From contig CAZFPK010000029.1 in NCBI GenBank assembly GCA_964521025.1, positions 1 to 38,872 on the forward strand: a DNA stretch of 38,872 bases, given 5' to 3'. This document shows positions 17,401-24,340 of this stretch, in pieces. The notes under the pieces were generated by a model. The model worked only from the letters and a program-made list of their open reading frames with translations, was not told where the DNA came from and ran no database searches. The position numbers and the translations under genes are program-made. Numbering within the stretch: the first letter of the stretch is position 1; each line of letters opens with the position of its first letter. Source of the stretch: DRTC01 sp964521025. GTDB lineage: Bacteria; Cloacimonadota; Cloacimonadia; Cloacimonadales; TCS61.

Positions 17401-17880
17401 AAAGCTGGAAAACCTGAGATTTCAGATTTTGTGATAGTTTACGGTGAACATTTGAATAAGATACAAAAAAAGACGATCAAAGAAAGCAAATTCATCATTT
17501 CCATAAAAATCCATCTCAAAGGTGATGAAATAGCGGACATCATTATCCCGCAAACTTCCTATTTGGAAATAGATGGTACTGCAATCGCCGATGACAGCAG
17601 GATAACGACCTTTAACAACCCAAAAAAATCTCATCTCTTTGAAAACCTGTTGATCACTTTTAAGGAAATTGGCTTTTTGAACGCAAAGCAAATTAAAAAA
17701 GGATACTGGAAAAGACAGGTCAAAAAAGCTCTAAATGTCAAGACGAGAAAAAAAATCGTTGAGAAAGAGAAACTGACCGATTATTTGAACAACATCGAGA
17801 AAGTTAATGTCGAGTTCCATAACCACTATAGTCTGCAGAATAATATGATCGCAAAATTAAAATTAACCACAAAGGATTAA
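14452..17880 (+). CDS. stnC: StnC-like NuoG/GltD fusion subunit of NAD(H)/ferredoxin:NADP transhydrogenase
   Basis: A 1142-residue multi-domain protein. Domain order: [2Fe-2S] ferredoxin (CHDEELKPFGSCWVC, residues 30-65); a GltD/NfnB-like flavoprotein with Fe-S cysteines (CPDNVD, RVCPAFCETEC), FAD motif IVGGGPAGL (about 195) and NADPH motif VVGGGNTAID (about 325); Cys-rich CLECGC (about 575); two [4Fe-4S] motifs (CIKCGRCVRIC about 625, CESCGKCIEVCP about 670); a molybdopterin-type cluster motif NCGLCGTGC (about 703); and a shortened NuoG-like C-terminal half. No hydrogenase H-cluster motifs are present. A GltD domain inserted in a NuoG-type chain fits StnC. The start at 14452 has GGATGG at normal distance; ATG at 14443 is possible. 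The gene ends at a strong terminator. Confidence 0.85.
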   Translation: MINIELNGKEIQTERGKTILQVAKEHGIQIPTLCHDEELKPFGSCWVCAVKVEGRRGFVTACGTDVLDGMEITTDSKEIRKARKMALELLLSDHYADCEAPCKIACPDNVDVQTYVSLIANGQHHEAVKVIKENLPLPLSIGRVCPAFCETECRRTIVEEPIAIRQLKRHTADFDLFDDWSYIPEKAPAKDKKIAIVGGGPAGLTCGYYLSNNGYGVTVFESAPKAGGWLRYGIPEYRLPKKILDDEIKLMCANGMKIRTNIQVGKDIFLADLSKKYNAVFLAVGAQKAVPMRIKNSDLKGCFLGVDFLKDLALGKKIKPGKKVAVVGGGNTAIDCARTAIRMGSEVTLIYRRTRNEMPADVYEVDAAEKEGVEFFFLTNPVENIGTKGVLKSIKLEKMKLGKPDQSGRRRPEPTGEFFRKEFNTLIAAISQSPDVDFLAIEKNKINGQGIPLTRWSTCETPAETMYSGVANVFAGGDFRRGPATAIEAIADGRIAANTIDRFLHGKFNEKTLRLFDSKKEKKLKDVDPKEFQQYEKIPRFKMPELDPETRCSNDKEVELGFEEEDARSEAERCLECGCQVNTICDLRKYATEYEIDTDLFSGDKNKHPIDDTHPFIRRDSNKCIKCGRCVRICTEVQGPGVLGYIFRGFASYVAPEFDESLTKTACESCGKCIEVCPVGALLPKNQNYKLNPHPVEISTQNCGLCGTGCKIDISVQTDKVTIIEPAKEAGFNRRNLCFAGKFGWQILEDKERIIIPYKKIDSTWERIDDCWEKFQKCKEFHNLIRDKLNSAKTKKIYISAMSSNEEILLMKDIAEKIGADISSLSYDKTFVDELQIDKTYADLEHAEAIVIIGKISHTLKIRARTQQRKGKKLFLITDNEKEFNKFADEQFDDSGIENTLEKIIACYYEDDVTDEVADCSEKIDALKLPAKTLFIYNRDYLAEKSIWNIWMLASLTCDFSVGSGILPTSSFSNLRGLKELGIKAGKPEISDFVIVYGEHLNKIQKKTIKESKFIISIKIHLKGDEIADIIIPQTSYLEIDGTAIADDSRITTFNNPKKSHLFENLLITFKEIGFLNAKQIKKGYWKRQVKKALNVKTRKKIVEKEKLTDYLNNIEKVNVEFHNHYSLQNNMIAKLKLTTKD

Positions 17881-17891
17881 AAATATGAAAG

Positions 17892-17923
17892 AAAAGGCTA
17901 TCATTTTTTGATAGCCTTTTTTT
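17892..17923 (+). terminator. Intrinsic terminator of the stn operon (bidirectional)
   Basis: AAAAGGCTATCA (17892-17903) pairs with TGATAGCCTTTT (17909-17920), followed by TTT. The A-run on the other side makes it usable for the convergent thioredoxin gene too. Confidence 0.9.
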
Positions 17924-17936
17924 CAAAAACATTTAT

Positions 17937-18036
17937 TCGAGTTGTAAGGACAAAGTACACCGGCTGTGTACAAGACGACGACTCGAAACTGTATCTATAT
18001 AACTATTTTCAATTCGTCGCTACGCTTACAAGTCGA
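17937..18036. repeat. Composite palindromic repeat between convergent genes
   Basis: TCGAGTTGTAAG (17937-17948) and CTTACAAGTCGA (18025-18036) are inverted copies with one mismatch. Inside is GTACAC/GTGTAC around CGGCT, and GACGACGACTCGA, which recurs at 8832. The ends resemble the CTCGACTTG-type hairpins at 30891 and 31871. Confidence 0.5.
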
Positions 18037-18040
18037 AAAA

Positions 18041-18403
18041 CTAATTCACATTTTTCCGCAATAATACTTCATCGATTGCTTTCACAAAAGATTCTTTCGG
18101 AAGGGCACCCATTGCCATTTGCGGTTTTCCGTCTTTGGGGCAGAAAAGCAGAGAAGGAATACTCCTGATACCAAAAGCAGCTGCCAGTTCCTGTTGATCT
18201 TCGGTATTAACTTTGTAGATATTGATCTTATCTTTATATTCATCAGCCAGTTCTTCCAAAACCGGAGCAACCATTTTGCAGGGTCCGCACCAATCCGCAT
18301 AAAAATCGATCATACAGGGCAGATCTCCTTCGTATTTCCATTCCTTGTTTTGATCATAATTATAGACTTTTTCCTTAAAAGTCCGAGCTGTTAAATGTTC
18401 CAT
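18041..18403 (-). CDS. trxA: Thioredoxin
   Basis: A 120-residue cytosolic dithiol-disulfide oxidoreductase. It has the active site DFYADWCGPCK (Cys at about 42 and 45) and the cis-proline in RSIPSLLF. The N-terminus is about 12 residues longer than in E. coli thioredoxin. GAGGAG precedes the ATG. It is transcribed on its own from a promoter shared back to back with the restriction-modification genes. In this gene set it could recycle peroxidases or other thiol enzymes; its donor (thioredoxin reductase) is not in the window. Confidence 0.95.
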   Translation of the reverse strand: MEHLTARTFKEKVYNYDQNKEWKYEGDLPCMIDFYADWCGPCKMVAPVLEELADEYKDKINIYKVNTEDQQELAAAFGIRSIPSLLFCPKDGKPQMAMGALPKESFVKAIDEVLLRKNVN

Positions 18404-18432
18404 TTCATCTCCTCTTTATTTTTTTTATTGAG

Positions 18433-18460
18433 AAGATAAGCATTTATTTGATAATGTCAA
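18433..18460 (-). promoter_or_regulatory. Probable trxA promoter
   Basis: Read on the minus strand: TTGACA (complement of 18455-18460), a 16-base spacer, then TATCTT (complement of 18433-18438). It lies 30 bases upstream of the trxA start codon. Confidence 0.5.
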
Positions 18461-18604
18461 ACATTTATTAGATATAATTATTTTTAGAATAAAATAGATG
18501 ATCAAATTTGCCAGGTTTTAAAATCCGGTAACTTTTAAAAGAAAAAAAGTTGCCTAAAATTCTGTATATTTTGAAATTGAAACATAAAATTTGGGAGTGT
18601 TGTT

Positions 18605-19891
18605 TTGAATACTGAACATAGAATTATTACCGGAGATGCCAGGCAAATGACGAAATTAGCCGATAAATCGATCCAATTGATCATAACATCTCCTCCTTAT
18701 TGGCAATTGAAAGATTATGGTAAGCAAACACAAATCGGGTTTGATCATACTTATGAAGATTATATAAATAACTTGAACCTTGTCTGGAACGAATGTTTTC
18801 GAGTGTTGGATAATGATTGTAAAATGTGCATCAATATCGGTGATCAATATGCCCGTTCGGTTTATTACGGCAGGTATAAAGTTATCCCGATTCGAACTGA
18901 AATAATTAAGTTTTGTGAAGCTATCGGTTTCGATTATATGGGAGCTATAATCTGGCAAAAAGTTACAACTTCCAATACAACAGGTGGGGCATCGATCATG
19001 GGTTCATTTCCATATCCCAGAAATGGAATTTTAAAATTGGATTACGAGTTTATCCTGATCTTTAAAAAATTCTCAAAAAATAGGAAAAAAATTGATCGAG
19101 AGATAAAATTAAAATCTAAAATGACACGGGAGGAATGGAAAAAATATTTTTCCGGTCATTGGCATTTTACCGGAGTACGACAAGACAAACACCTGGCGAT
19201 GTTTCCGGAAGAACTCCCTAAAAGGTTGATCAAAATGTTCTCTTTTGTGAACGAAACTATTCTGGATCCTTTTCTGGGAAGCGGGACAACAACATTGGCG
19301 GCAAAGAATGTACAGCGAAATTCAGTCGGCTATGAAATCAATCCTGAATTTGTTCCAATCATAAAATCAAAAATCGGATATAATGAAAATAACCTTTTCG
19401 ATGGAACAGAATATTTTTTTGAAAAACAGAAGTTATACAAACCGGATTTCAAACAAGAGATTTCCGAACTTCCGTATATTTTCAAAGATAAAATAAAACT
19501 TGAACAAAAGGTCGATCCGAAAAAACTACAATTTGGCTCGAAAATAGACAAAAATTCAAAAGAAAGAAATGAATATTATTCTGTTAAAAAAATCCTGTCA
19601 GCAAACAAACTACAATTGAATACAAATTTAGTTGTGAAATTGATCGGGATAAAAATAATTAATTCTCAACGAGAAAGGGCTATCGCTTTTCTCGAAAACA
19701 AATTCAAAAATCAAAAAATATTTCTAAAATTTGATAAAATTAAATATGATGATAACAACAACTTACTGTGTTATGTTTATTTAAAAAACAAGACTTTCAT
19801 CAATGCTCATCTTATCAAGAATGGTTTAGCAACAGTCGATACTTCTTATGATTATAAAAATCTGGAGAGATTTAAGAAAATGGAGATATAA
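18605..19891 (+). CDS. Type II DNA methyltransferase (N4-cytosine type) with SNase-like C-terminal domain
   Basis: A 428-residue beta-class methylase. Catalytic motif IV is SPPYW (residues 29-33), and SPPY is usual for N4-cytosine enzymes. The SAM-binding motif follows near residue 221 (DPFLGSGTT), giving the IV-before-I order. Residues about 330-428 resemble a staphylococcal-nuclease-like fold (VVKLIGI, LLCYVYLKNKTFINAHLIKNGLA). The usual catalytic Asp after LIGI is Lys, so nuclease activity is doubtful and target recognition is more likely. The start is TTG behind GGGAG. The stop codon directly abuts the ATG of the nuclease gene. Protects host DNA from the partner enzyme. Confidence 0.85.
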   Translation: MNTEHRIITGDARQMTKLADKSIQLIITSPPYWQLKDYGKQTQIGFDHTYEDYINNLNLVWNECFRVLDNDCKMCINIGDQYARSVYYGRYKVIPIRTEIIKFCEAIGFDYMGAIIWQKVTTSNTTGGASIMGSFPYPRNGILKLDYEFILIFKKFSKNRKKIDREIKLKSKMTREEWKKYFSGHWHFTGVRQDKHLAMFPEELPKRLIKMFSFVNETILDPFLGSGTTTLAAKNVQRNSVGYEINPEFVPIIKSKIGYNENNLFDGTEYFFEKQKLYKPDFKQEISELPYIFKDKIKLEQKVDPKKLQFGSKIDKNSKERNEYYSVKKILSANKLQLNTNLVVKLIGIKIINSQRERAIAFLENKFKNQKIFLKFDKIKYDDNNNLLCYVYLKNKTFINAHLIKNGLATVDTSYDYKNLERFKKMEI

Positions 19892-20521
19892 ATGGCAAAA
19901 GAATGGATATTGAATAGTGCAATGAATAGATTTCAACTGAATTTCAAGAGAAATGTGGGTGCAGTTTCCGCTGAAATCAGAAAATGTCAACCTAAGAAAA
20001 TTGGAGATTGGAAAGTCTATTATTTCGATAATGTTAGATCAAAACAACATATAACCGAGTTAGGAAAGAGATTGTATGTGAAAATTACAGAAGTAATTGC
20101 TGCTGAAGTCGAGGAAATCACAGAACAAGATTGTGTCGATTATATGTTTCAACTTGTGATTGATAGAACTTTTGACGGCTATATGACCGAGATCAGAACA
20201 GTTTATGGTCAACTTCAAATCGATATCCCTCTCAAAATCGAACCTGCTCCTGACGAATGGGACAGACTTTTCAATGTTGATTTTTTCATTAAAGTGAACA
20301 AATCGTATATTGGCTTGCAAATTAAACCTGTGAGCGATGTTTCCCAAATTCCCGATATATATAAAGAACGAAATCTACAATTGAAAACACATCAAAAATT
20401 TTCCAAAGAATTTGATGGAAAAGTTTTTTATATTTACTCGATCAAAGTTGGAAAAAAGAAGGAAATTCAAAACAAAGATGTAATTGAAGCAATTTTATCA
20501 GAAATCAAAAGATTATCTTAA
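19892..20521 (+). CDS. MjaI-like type II restriction endonuclease
   Basis: A 209-residue protein beginning KEWILNSAMNRFQLN and continuing VGAVSAEIRKC, which I recognise as the N-terminal signature of the MjaI restriction enzyme family; the archetype cuts CTAG. A PD-(D/E)xK-like site may be formed by NVDFF and the LQIKP segment (about residues 128-150). It starts on the base after the methylase stop, so the pair is translationally coupled. By family the target would be CTAG, but this is not proven, and CTAG looked scarce to me on reading without being counted. Downstream of it lies the copy of a 12-mer that also precedes the methylase. Confidence 0.72.
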   Translation: MAKEWILNSAMNRFQLNFKRNVGAVSAEIRKCQPKKIGDWKVYYFDNVRSKQHITELGKRLYVKITEVIAAEVEEITEQDCVDYMFQLVIDRTFDGYMTEIRTVYGQLQIDIPLKIEPAPDEWDRLFNVDFFIKVNKSYIGLQIKPVSDVSQIPDIYKERNLQLKTHQKFSKEFDGKVFYIYSIKVGKKKEIQNKDVIEAILSEIKRLS

Positions 20522-20589
20522 AAGACTGACAAAACTTTCCAAATTGCCTAAAATTTGTGAGGTTCAAAAATTTATAAAAAGGAAATCCA

Positions 20590-22782
20590 ATGAACCCGAT
20601 TTACCTCGATTACAACGCCACAACACCGATCGACCCGGAAATCGCAGCTGCGATGCTGCCGTATCTCGAACAGTATTTCGGCAATCCATCTTCCTCCCAT
20701 TTTTTTGGAATTCAAACCAGGATAGCAGTAGAAAAAGCGAGGAAACAAATTGCGGAAATGATCAATTGTTTCCCGGATGAAATTATTTTCACGAGCGGCG
20801 GAACAGAATCGAATAATTATGCCATCAAGGGAATCGTTTTTGCCAGCCGGGAAAAAGGAAATCATATCATTACATCGAGCATCGAACATCCGGCAGTGCT
20901 CGAAGTCTGTAAATTTCTGGAAACAAAAGGTTTTCAAGTAACCTATCTTCCGGTCGATGAATTTGGTTTGATTAATGCCGAAGATGTCAGGAAAGCAATT
21001 AAACCGCAGACGATTTTGATCTCGATCATGCATGCTAATAACGAAGTCGGGACGATCCAGCCAGTTTCGGAAATTGCTGAATTTACCAAAAGCAGGAACA
21101 TAGTTATGCACACAGATGCTGCTCAATCGATGGGAAAAATTCCGGTAAATGTTGCGAATTTAGGAGTCGATCTGCTTTCCATCGCTGGTCATAAACTCTA
21201 TGCTCCTAAAGGGATCGGAGCTTTATTTATCAAACGAGGTACAAAACTTGCCAAATTGATGCACGGAGCAGATCATGAACGAAATCTGCGAGCCGGAACG
21301 GAAAATGTGCTGGAAATTGTAGGATTGGGAAAAGCATGCGATATTGCGGCTCGCGATCTTTCAAAAAATACTGATCATCTAAAGAAAATGAGAGATGAAC
21401 TTTATTACGGATTGCTGAAAAAAATCCCGGATATAAAATTGAACGGACATCCGGAAAAGCGTTTACCGAATACCTTAAGTATCGCTTTTCCTGAAATCGA
21501 AGCAAATCTCATTTTATCCGAAATGGAAGGAGTTGCCGCTTCTGCGGGAGCTGCTTGTCATTCCGAAAAAATAGATGTTTCTCCGGTTCTTTCGGCGATG
21601 AAAGTCCCGCTGGAATATGCGATAGGAACTATCCGTTTCTCAACCGGTAAAATGACAACCGAGGATGAGATCGAAAGAACAATTAAAATCGTTACAGATG
21701 TTGTCGGGAAATTAAACCCCGATTCAAAAACAATCATCTCTTCTGATAAGATCAAAATGACGCATTACACAGCCGGTCTGGGTTGTGCCTGCAAATTAAG
21801 ACCGCAAGCCCTGGAAAAAATCCTGCGGACTCTTTCCCCAATCGATGATCCGAAAGTTTTGGTGGGAACGAATACAGCAGACGATGCGGCAGTTTACCAA
21901 CTCGATGAAAATACGGCAGTCGTGCAGACCGTTGATTTTTTCACACCTATAATAGATGATCCTTATCAGTTTGGAGCAATTACAGCAGCCAATGCCTTAA
22001 GCGATATTTATGCGATGGGAGCAAAACCTTTGTTTGCCTTGAATATTGTGGGTTTTCCTTCAAACCGTCTATCCATGGATGTTCTTAAACAAATGCTGCT
22101 CGGAGCGCAGGATAAAACTGCAGAAGCAGGGATCAGCATTATTGGAGGTCATTCGATCGATGATGCGGAACCGAAATACGGGCTGGTTGTTATGGGAATT
22201 GTTCATCCCGATAAAATCCTGACCAATTCCAATGCAAAACCCGGAGATAAAATTATTTTGACAAAACCAGTCGGTCTGGGGATTATCAGCACGGCTTTGA
22301 AAAGAGGATTGGCAGATGAAAAACTGCAGGAAAAAGTTTATAAAATTATGAGTGAACTTAATCAAAATGCTGCAGAAATCATGAACAGGTTTCCCGTCAA
22401 TTCCTGCACGGATGTAACCGGGTTCGGACTTCTCGGTCATCTCATGGAAATGAGCAGAGCTAGTAAAGTCGATGCGGAAATTTTCTCGAAGAATGTTCCC
22501 ATCATTCCCAAAGCAACAGAGTTTATCAGCGGAAATATCATTCCCGGGGGAACGAAGAATAATCTCGATTATGTTTCGGAATTTGTAAGCTGGGATGAAA
22601 AAATTTCTTATCCGGAAAAGATAATTCTCTGCGATGCCCAGACATCCGGCGGATTGTTGATTTCCGTTAAACCGGAATTTGCTCGGAAGATGGTGAAGGA
22701 ATTTCATAAACACGGAATTAATGATTCTGCTGTGATTGGAAATTTTACATTAAAAGGAGACGGAAGGATTTGCGTAAAATAG
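20590..22782 (+). CDS. selD: Cysteine desulfurase (NifS/IscS) - selenophosphate synthetase (SelD) fusion
   Basis: A 730-residue bifunctional protein. Residues 1-385 are a PLP-dependent cysteine/selenocysteine desulfurase: YLDYNATTP, the TSGGTESNN and HTDAAQ motifs, the PLP lysine in SIAGHKLYAPKGIG, and catalytic Cys in SAGAACHSE. Residues about 390-730 are SelD: active site GLGCACK with Cys in the place of the frequent Sec, NTADDAA, and TDVTGFGLLGH. The arrangement lets the desulfurase hand selenide directly to SelD to make selenophosphate for Sec-tRNA or selenouridine. It implies selenium use in this organism. No UGA-containing selenoprotein was identified in the window. AAAAGGA precedes the ATG. 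Confidence 0.93.
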   Translation: MNPIYLDYNATTPIDPEIAAAMLPYLEQYFGNPSSSHFFGIQTRIAVEKARKQIAEMINCFPDEIIFTSGGTESNNYAIKGIVFASREKGNHIITSSIEHPAVLEVCKFLETKGFQVTYLPVDEFGLINAEDVRKAIKPQTILISIMHANNEVGTIQPVSEIAEFTKSRNIVMHTDAAQSMGKIPVNVANLGVDLLSIAGHKLYAPKGIGALFIKRGTKLAKLMHGADHERNLRAGTENVLEIVGLGKACDIAARDLSKNTDHLKKMRDELYYGLLKKIPDIKLNGHPEKRLPNTLSIAFPEIEANLILSEMEGVAASAGAACHSEKIDVSPVLSAMKVPLEYAIGTIRFSTGKMTTEDEIERTIKIVTDVVGKLNPDSKTIISSDKIKMTHYTAGLGCACKLRPQALEKILRTLSPIDDPKVLVGTNTADDAAVYQLDENTAVVQTVDFFTPIIDDPYQFGAITAANALSDIYAMGAKPLFALNIVGFPSNRLSMDVLKQMLLGAQDKTAEAGISIIGGHSIDDAEPKYGLVVMGIVHPDKILTNSNAKPGDKIILTKPVGLGIISTALKRGLADEKLQEKVYKIMSELNQNAAEIMNRFPVNSCTDVTGFGLLGHLMEMSRASKVDAEIFSKNVPIIPKATEFISGNIIPGGTKNNLDYVSEFVSWDEKISYPEKIILCDAQTSGGLLISVKPEFARKMVKEFHKHGINDSAVIGNFTLKGDGRICVK

Positions 22783-22798
22783 ATTAATCGGATGAATT

Positions 22799-24091
22799 AT
22801 GACCAAACAAACTCTCAAAGTCTTATTGATAGAAGATGATATTGTTGACCAGATGGCATTCAAACGCCTGGTCAAAAAAGAAGAATTACCGTATGATTAT
22901 GAAATTGCCGATTCAGTAAGAAAAGCAAAAGAACTATTATCTGAAAAAAAATATGATATCGTAGTCACAGATTACCATCTGGGGGATGGGACAGCATTTG
23001 AATTTTTTGATCTGCTGAAAAAGACTCCGTTTATATTTATAACAGGCGGTGGAGATGAAGAAATTGCCGTGAAAGCTCTCAAATCCGGCGCATTTCATTA
23101 CCAGGTCAAAGATGGGGACAGAAATTTCCTGAAAGTTCTTCCCTCATCGATCAATAAAGCTCTGATCCATAAAAGAACCGAAGATGAACACAAAAAAGCG
23201 TTAAAAGCCTTAAGAAGAAGCGAAGCAAAACACAGGTTGCTTTTAAAAAGTATTCTCTCTCCTGTTCTGGCTTTATGGGAAGACATGAAAATTTTTTATT
23301 GTAATAATGCTTATGCGGAATTTGTCGGGGAAAAAATCGTGGATCTGGAAGGAGAAAACCTGCTTAATATTTTTCCTGATTTTAAGAAAACCAAATCATA
23401 TAGCGCTTTTATGGAAGTTCTCAAAACAGGAAAAAAACAGGAAACCGAAGGAAAAATTCGAGATAAGTTCTTTCGTGCCAGAATTTATAGAACGCCCTGG
23501 GGAATTTTGTTTATTGCTGAAGATATCACGGATAGGAAAAAGGCTGAAACTGAGATCAGAAGAAAAAACGAGGAGCTAAGAAAAGCGTATAAAAAATTAG
23601 ACCTTTTAGCTCGAACGGATCCACTCACAGGACTTTCCAATCGCCGGGATATGCGGGAAAAGATCCAAGATGAGATTCACCGTTATGAGAGAAAGAAAGA
23701 ACCGTTCTCAATCGTCATTGCGGACATCGATGATTTCAAAGCGGTCAATGATAATTGTGGTCATGCTGCCGGAGATCATGTGCTGAAAGAGATTGCCGGA
23801 TTTTTGAAATCTGGTTTGAGGAAGCAGGATCATGTCGGTCGCTGGGGTGGAGAAGAATTTTTATTCATGCTTCCCGGGATAGATTTAAAGAAAAGCAGAC
23901 AAATTTCCGAACGGATAAGAGCAAATATCGAAAATAATCCTTTTCATTTTAAGAACCACAAAATAAATGTAACCATGACTTTCGGAGTCGGTATTTTCGA
24001 TAAAATGATGAATATCGAAGAATGCCTTAAATCGGCTGATAATGCTTTATACAAAGGTAAGATCAGCGGTAAAAATTGTGTTGTTCCGTAA
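22799..24091 (+). CDS. Response regulator with PAS and GGDEF diguanylate cyclase domains
   Basis: A 430-residue cytosolic c-di-GMP synthase. Residues 1-125 are a CheY-like receiver (LLIEDD acidic pocket, phospho-Asp in VVTDYHLGDG, Lys in QVKDGD). Residues about 140-250 are a PAS-like sensor, joined by a helical linker (ETEIRRKNEELRKAYKKL) to a GGDEF domain (TDPLTGLSNRRDM, active loop GRWGGEEFLF). RKQD five residues before GGEEF is a product-inhibition I-site, so the enzyme is probably active and feedback-controlled. The partner histidine kinase is not adjacent. Its TAA stop is the first part of the tandem repeat that runs into the assembly gap. Confidence 0.92.
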   Translation: MTKQTLKVLLIEDDIVDQMAFKRLVKKEELPYDYEIADSVRKAKELLSEKKYDIVVTDYHLGDGTAFEFFDLLKKTPFIFITGGGDEEIAVKALKSGAFHYQVKDGDRNFLKVLPSSINKALIHKRTEDEHKKALKALRRSEAKHRLLLKSILSPVLALWEDMKIFYCNNAYAEFVGEKIVDLEGENLLNIFPDFKKTKSYSAFMEVLKTGKKQETEGKIRDKFFRARIYRTPWGILFIAEDITDRKKAETEIRRKNEELRKAYKKLDLLARTDPLTGLSNRRDMREKIQDEIHRYERKKEPFSIVIADIDDFKAVNDNCGHAAGDHVLKEIAGFLKSGLRKQDHVGRWGGEEFLFMLPGIDLKKSRQISERIRANIENNPFHFKNHKINVTMTFGVGIFDKMMNIEECLKSADNALYKGKISGKNCVVP

Positions 24092-24324
24092 ACCAAGATT
24101 CCGATCTTGTTCTTTAATCTCAAAGCAGGAGCTTTGAGTTACTNNNNNNNNNNNNNNNNNNNNNNNNNNNNNNNNNNNNNNNNNNNNNNNNNNNNNNNNN
24201 NNNNNNNNNNNNNNNNNNNNNNNNNNNNNNNNNNNNNNNNNNNTAAACCAAGATTCCGATCTTGTTCTTTAATCTCAAAGCAGGAGCTTTGAGTTACTGT
24301 AAACCAGGATTCCGATCTTGTTCT
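24089..24324 (+). repeat. Tandem hairpin repeat interrupted by the scaffold gap
   Basis: A unit of about 56 bases holds two hairpins: CAAGAT/ATCTTG (loop TCCG) and CTCAAAGC/GCTTTGAG (loop AGGA). One full unit is at 24089-24143, another at 24244-24298, and a partial third begins at 24299 and runs into the RNase Z ribosome site. Real copy number is unknown because the N run lies between identical copies. A related hairpin is at 7168-7187. Confidence 0.85.
24144..24243. other. Assembly gap (100 N)
   Basis: Exactly 100 N, the usual placeholder for a gap of unknown size. The identical sequences on both sides suggest assembly failed on the tandem repeat. Any distance across it is unreliable. Confidence 0.98.
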
Positions 24325-24340
24325 ATTTCTCAGGAGAATA

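Noticed and set aside
11731..17880. HydABC bifurcating hydrogenase or complex I module
   Set aside because: The large subunit has no H-cluster cysteine motifs, and no membrane subunits are present; a GltD-type flavoprotein domain is there instead.
20572..21126. 184-codon antisense frame over the cysteine desulfurase domain
   Set aside because: Shadow of a real coding region; no support for its own expression.
22069..22713. 214-codon frame antisense to the SelD domain
   Set aside because: Same reasoning: it lies fully inside a conserved gene and its translation matches no family.
24089..24324. CRISPR array
   Set aside because: The units abut directly without spacers of unique sequence, and the repeat contains two hairpins; no cas gene is near.
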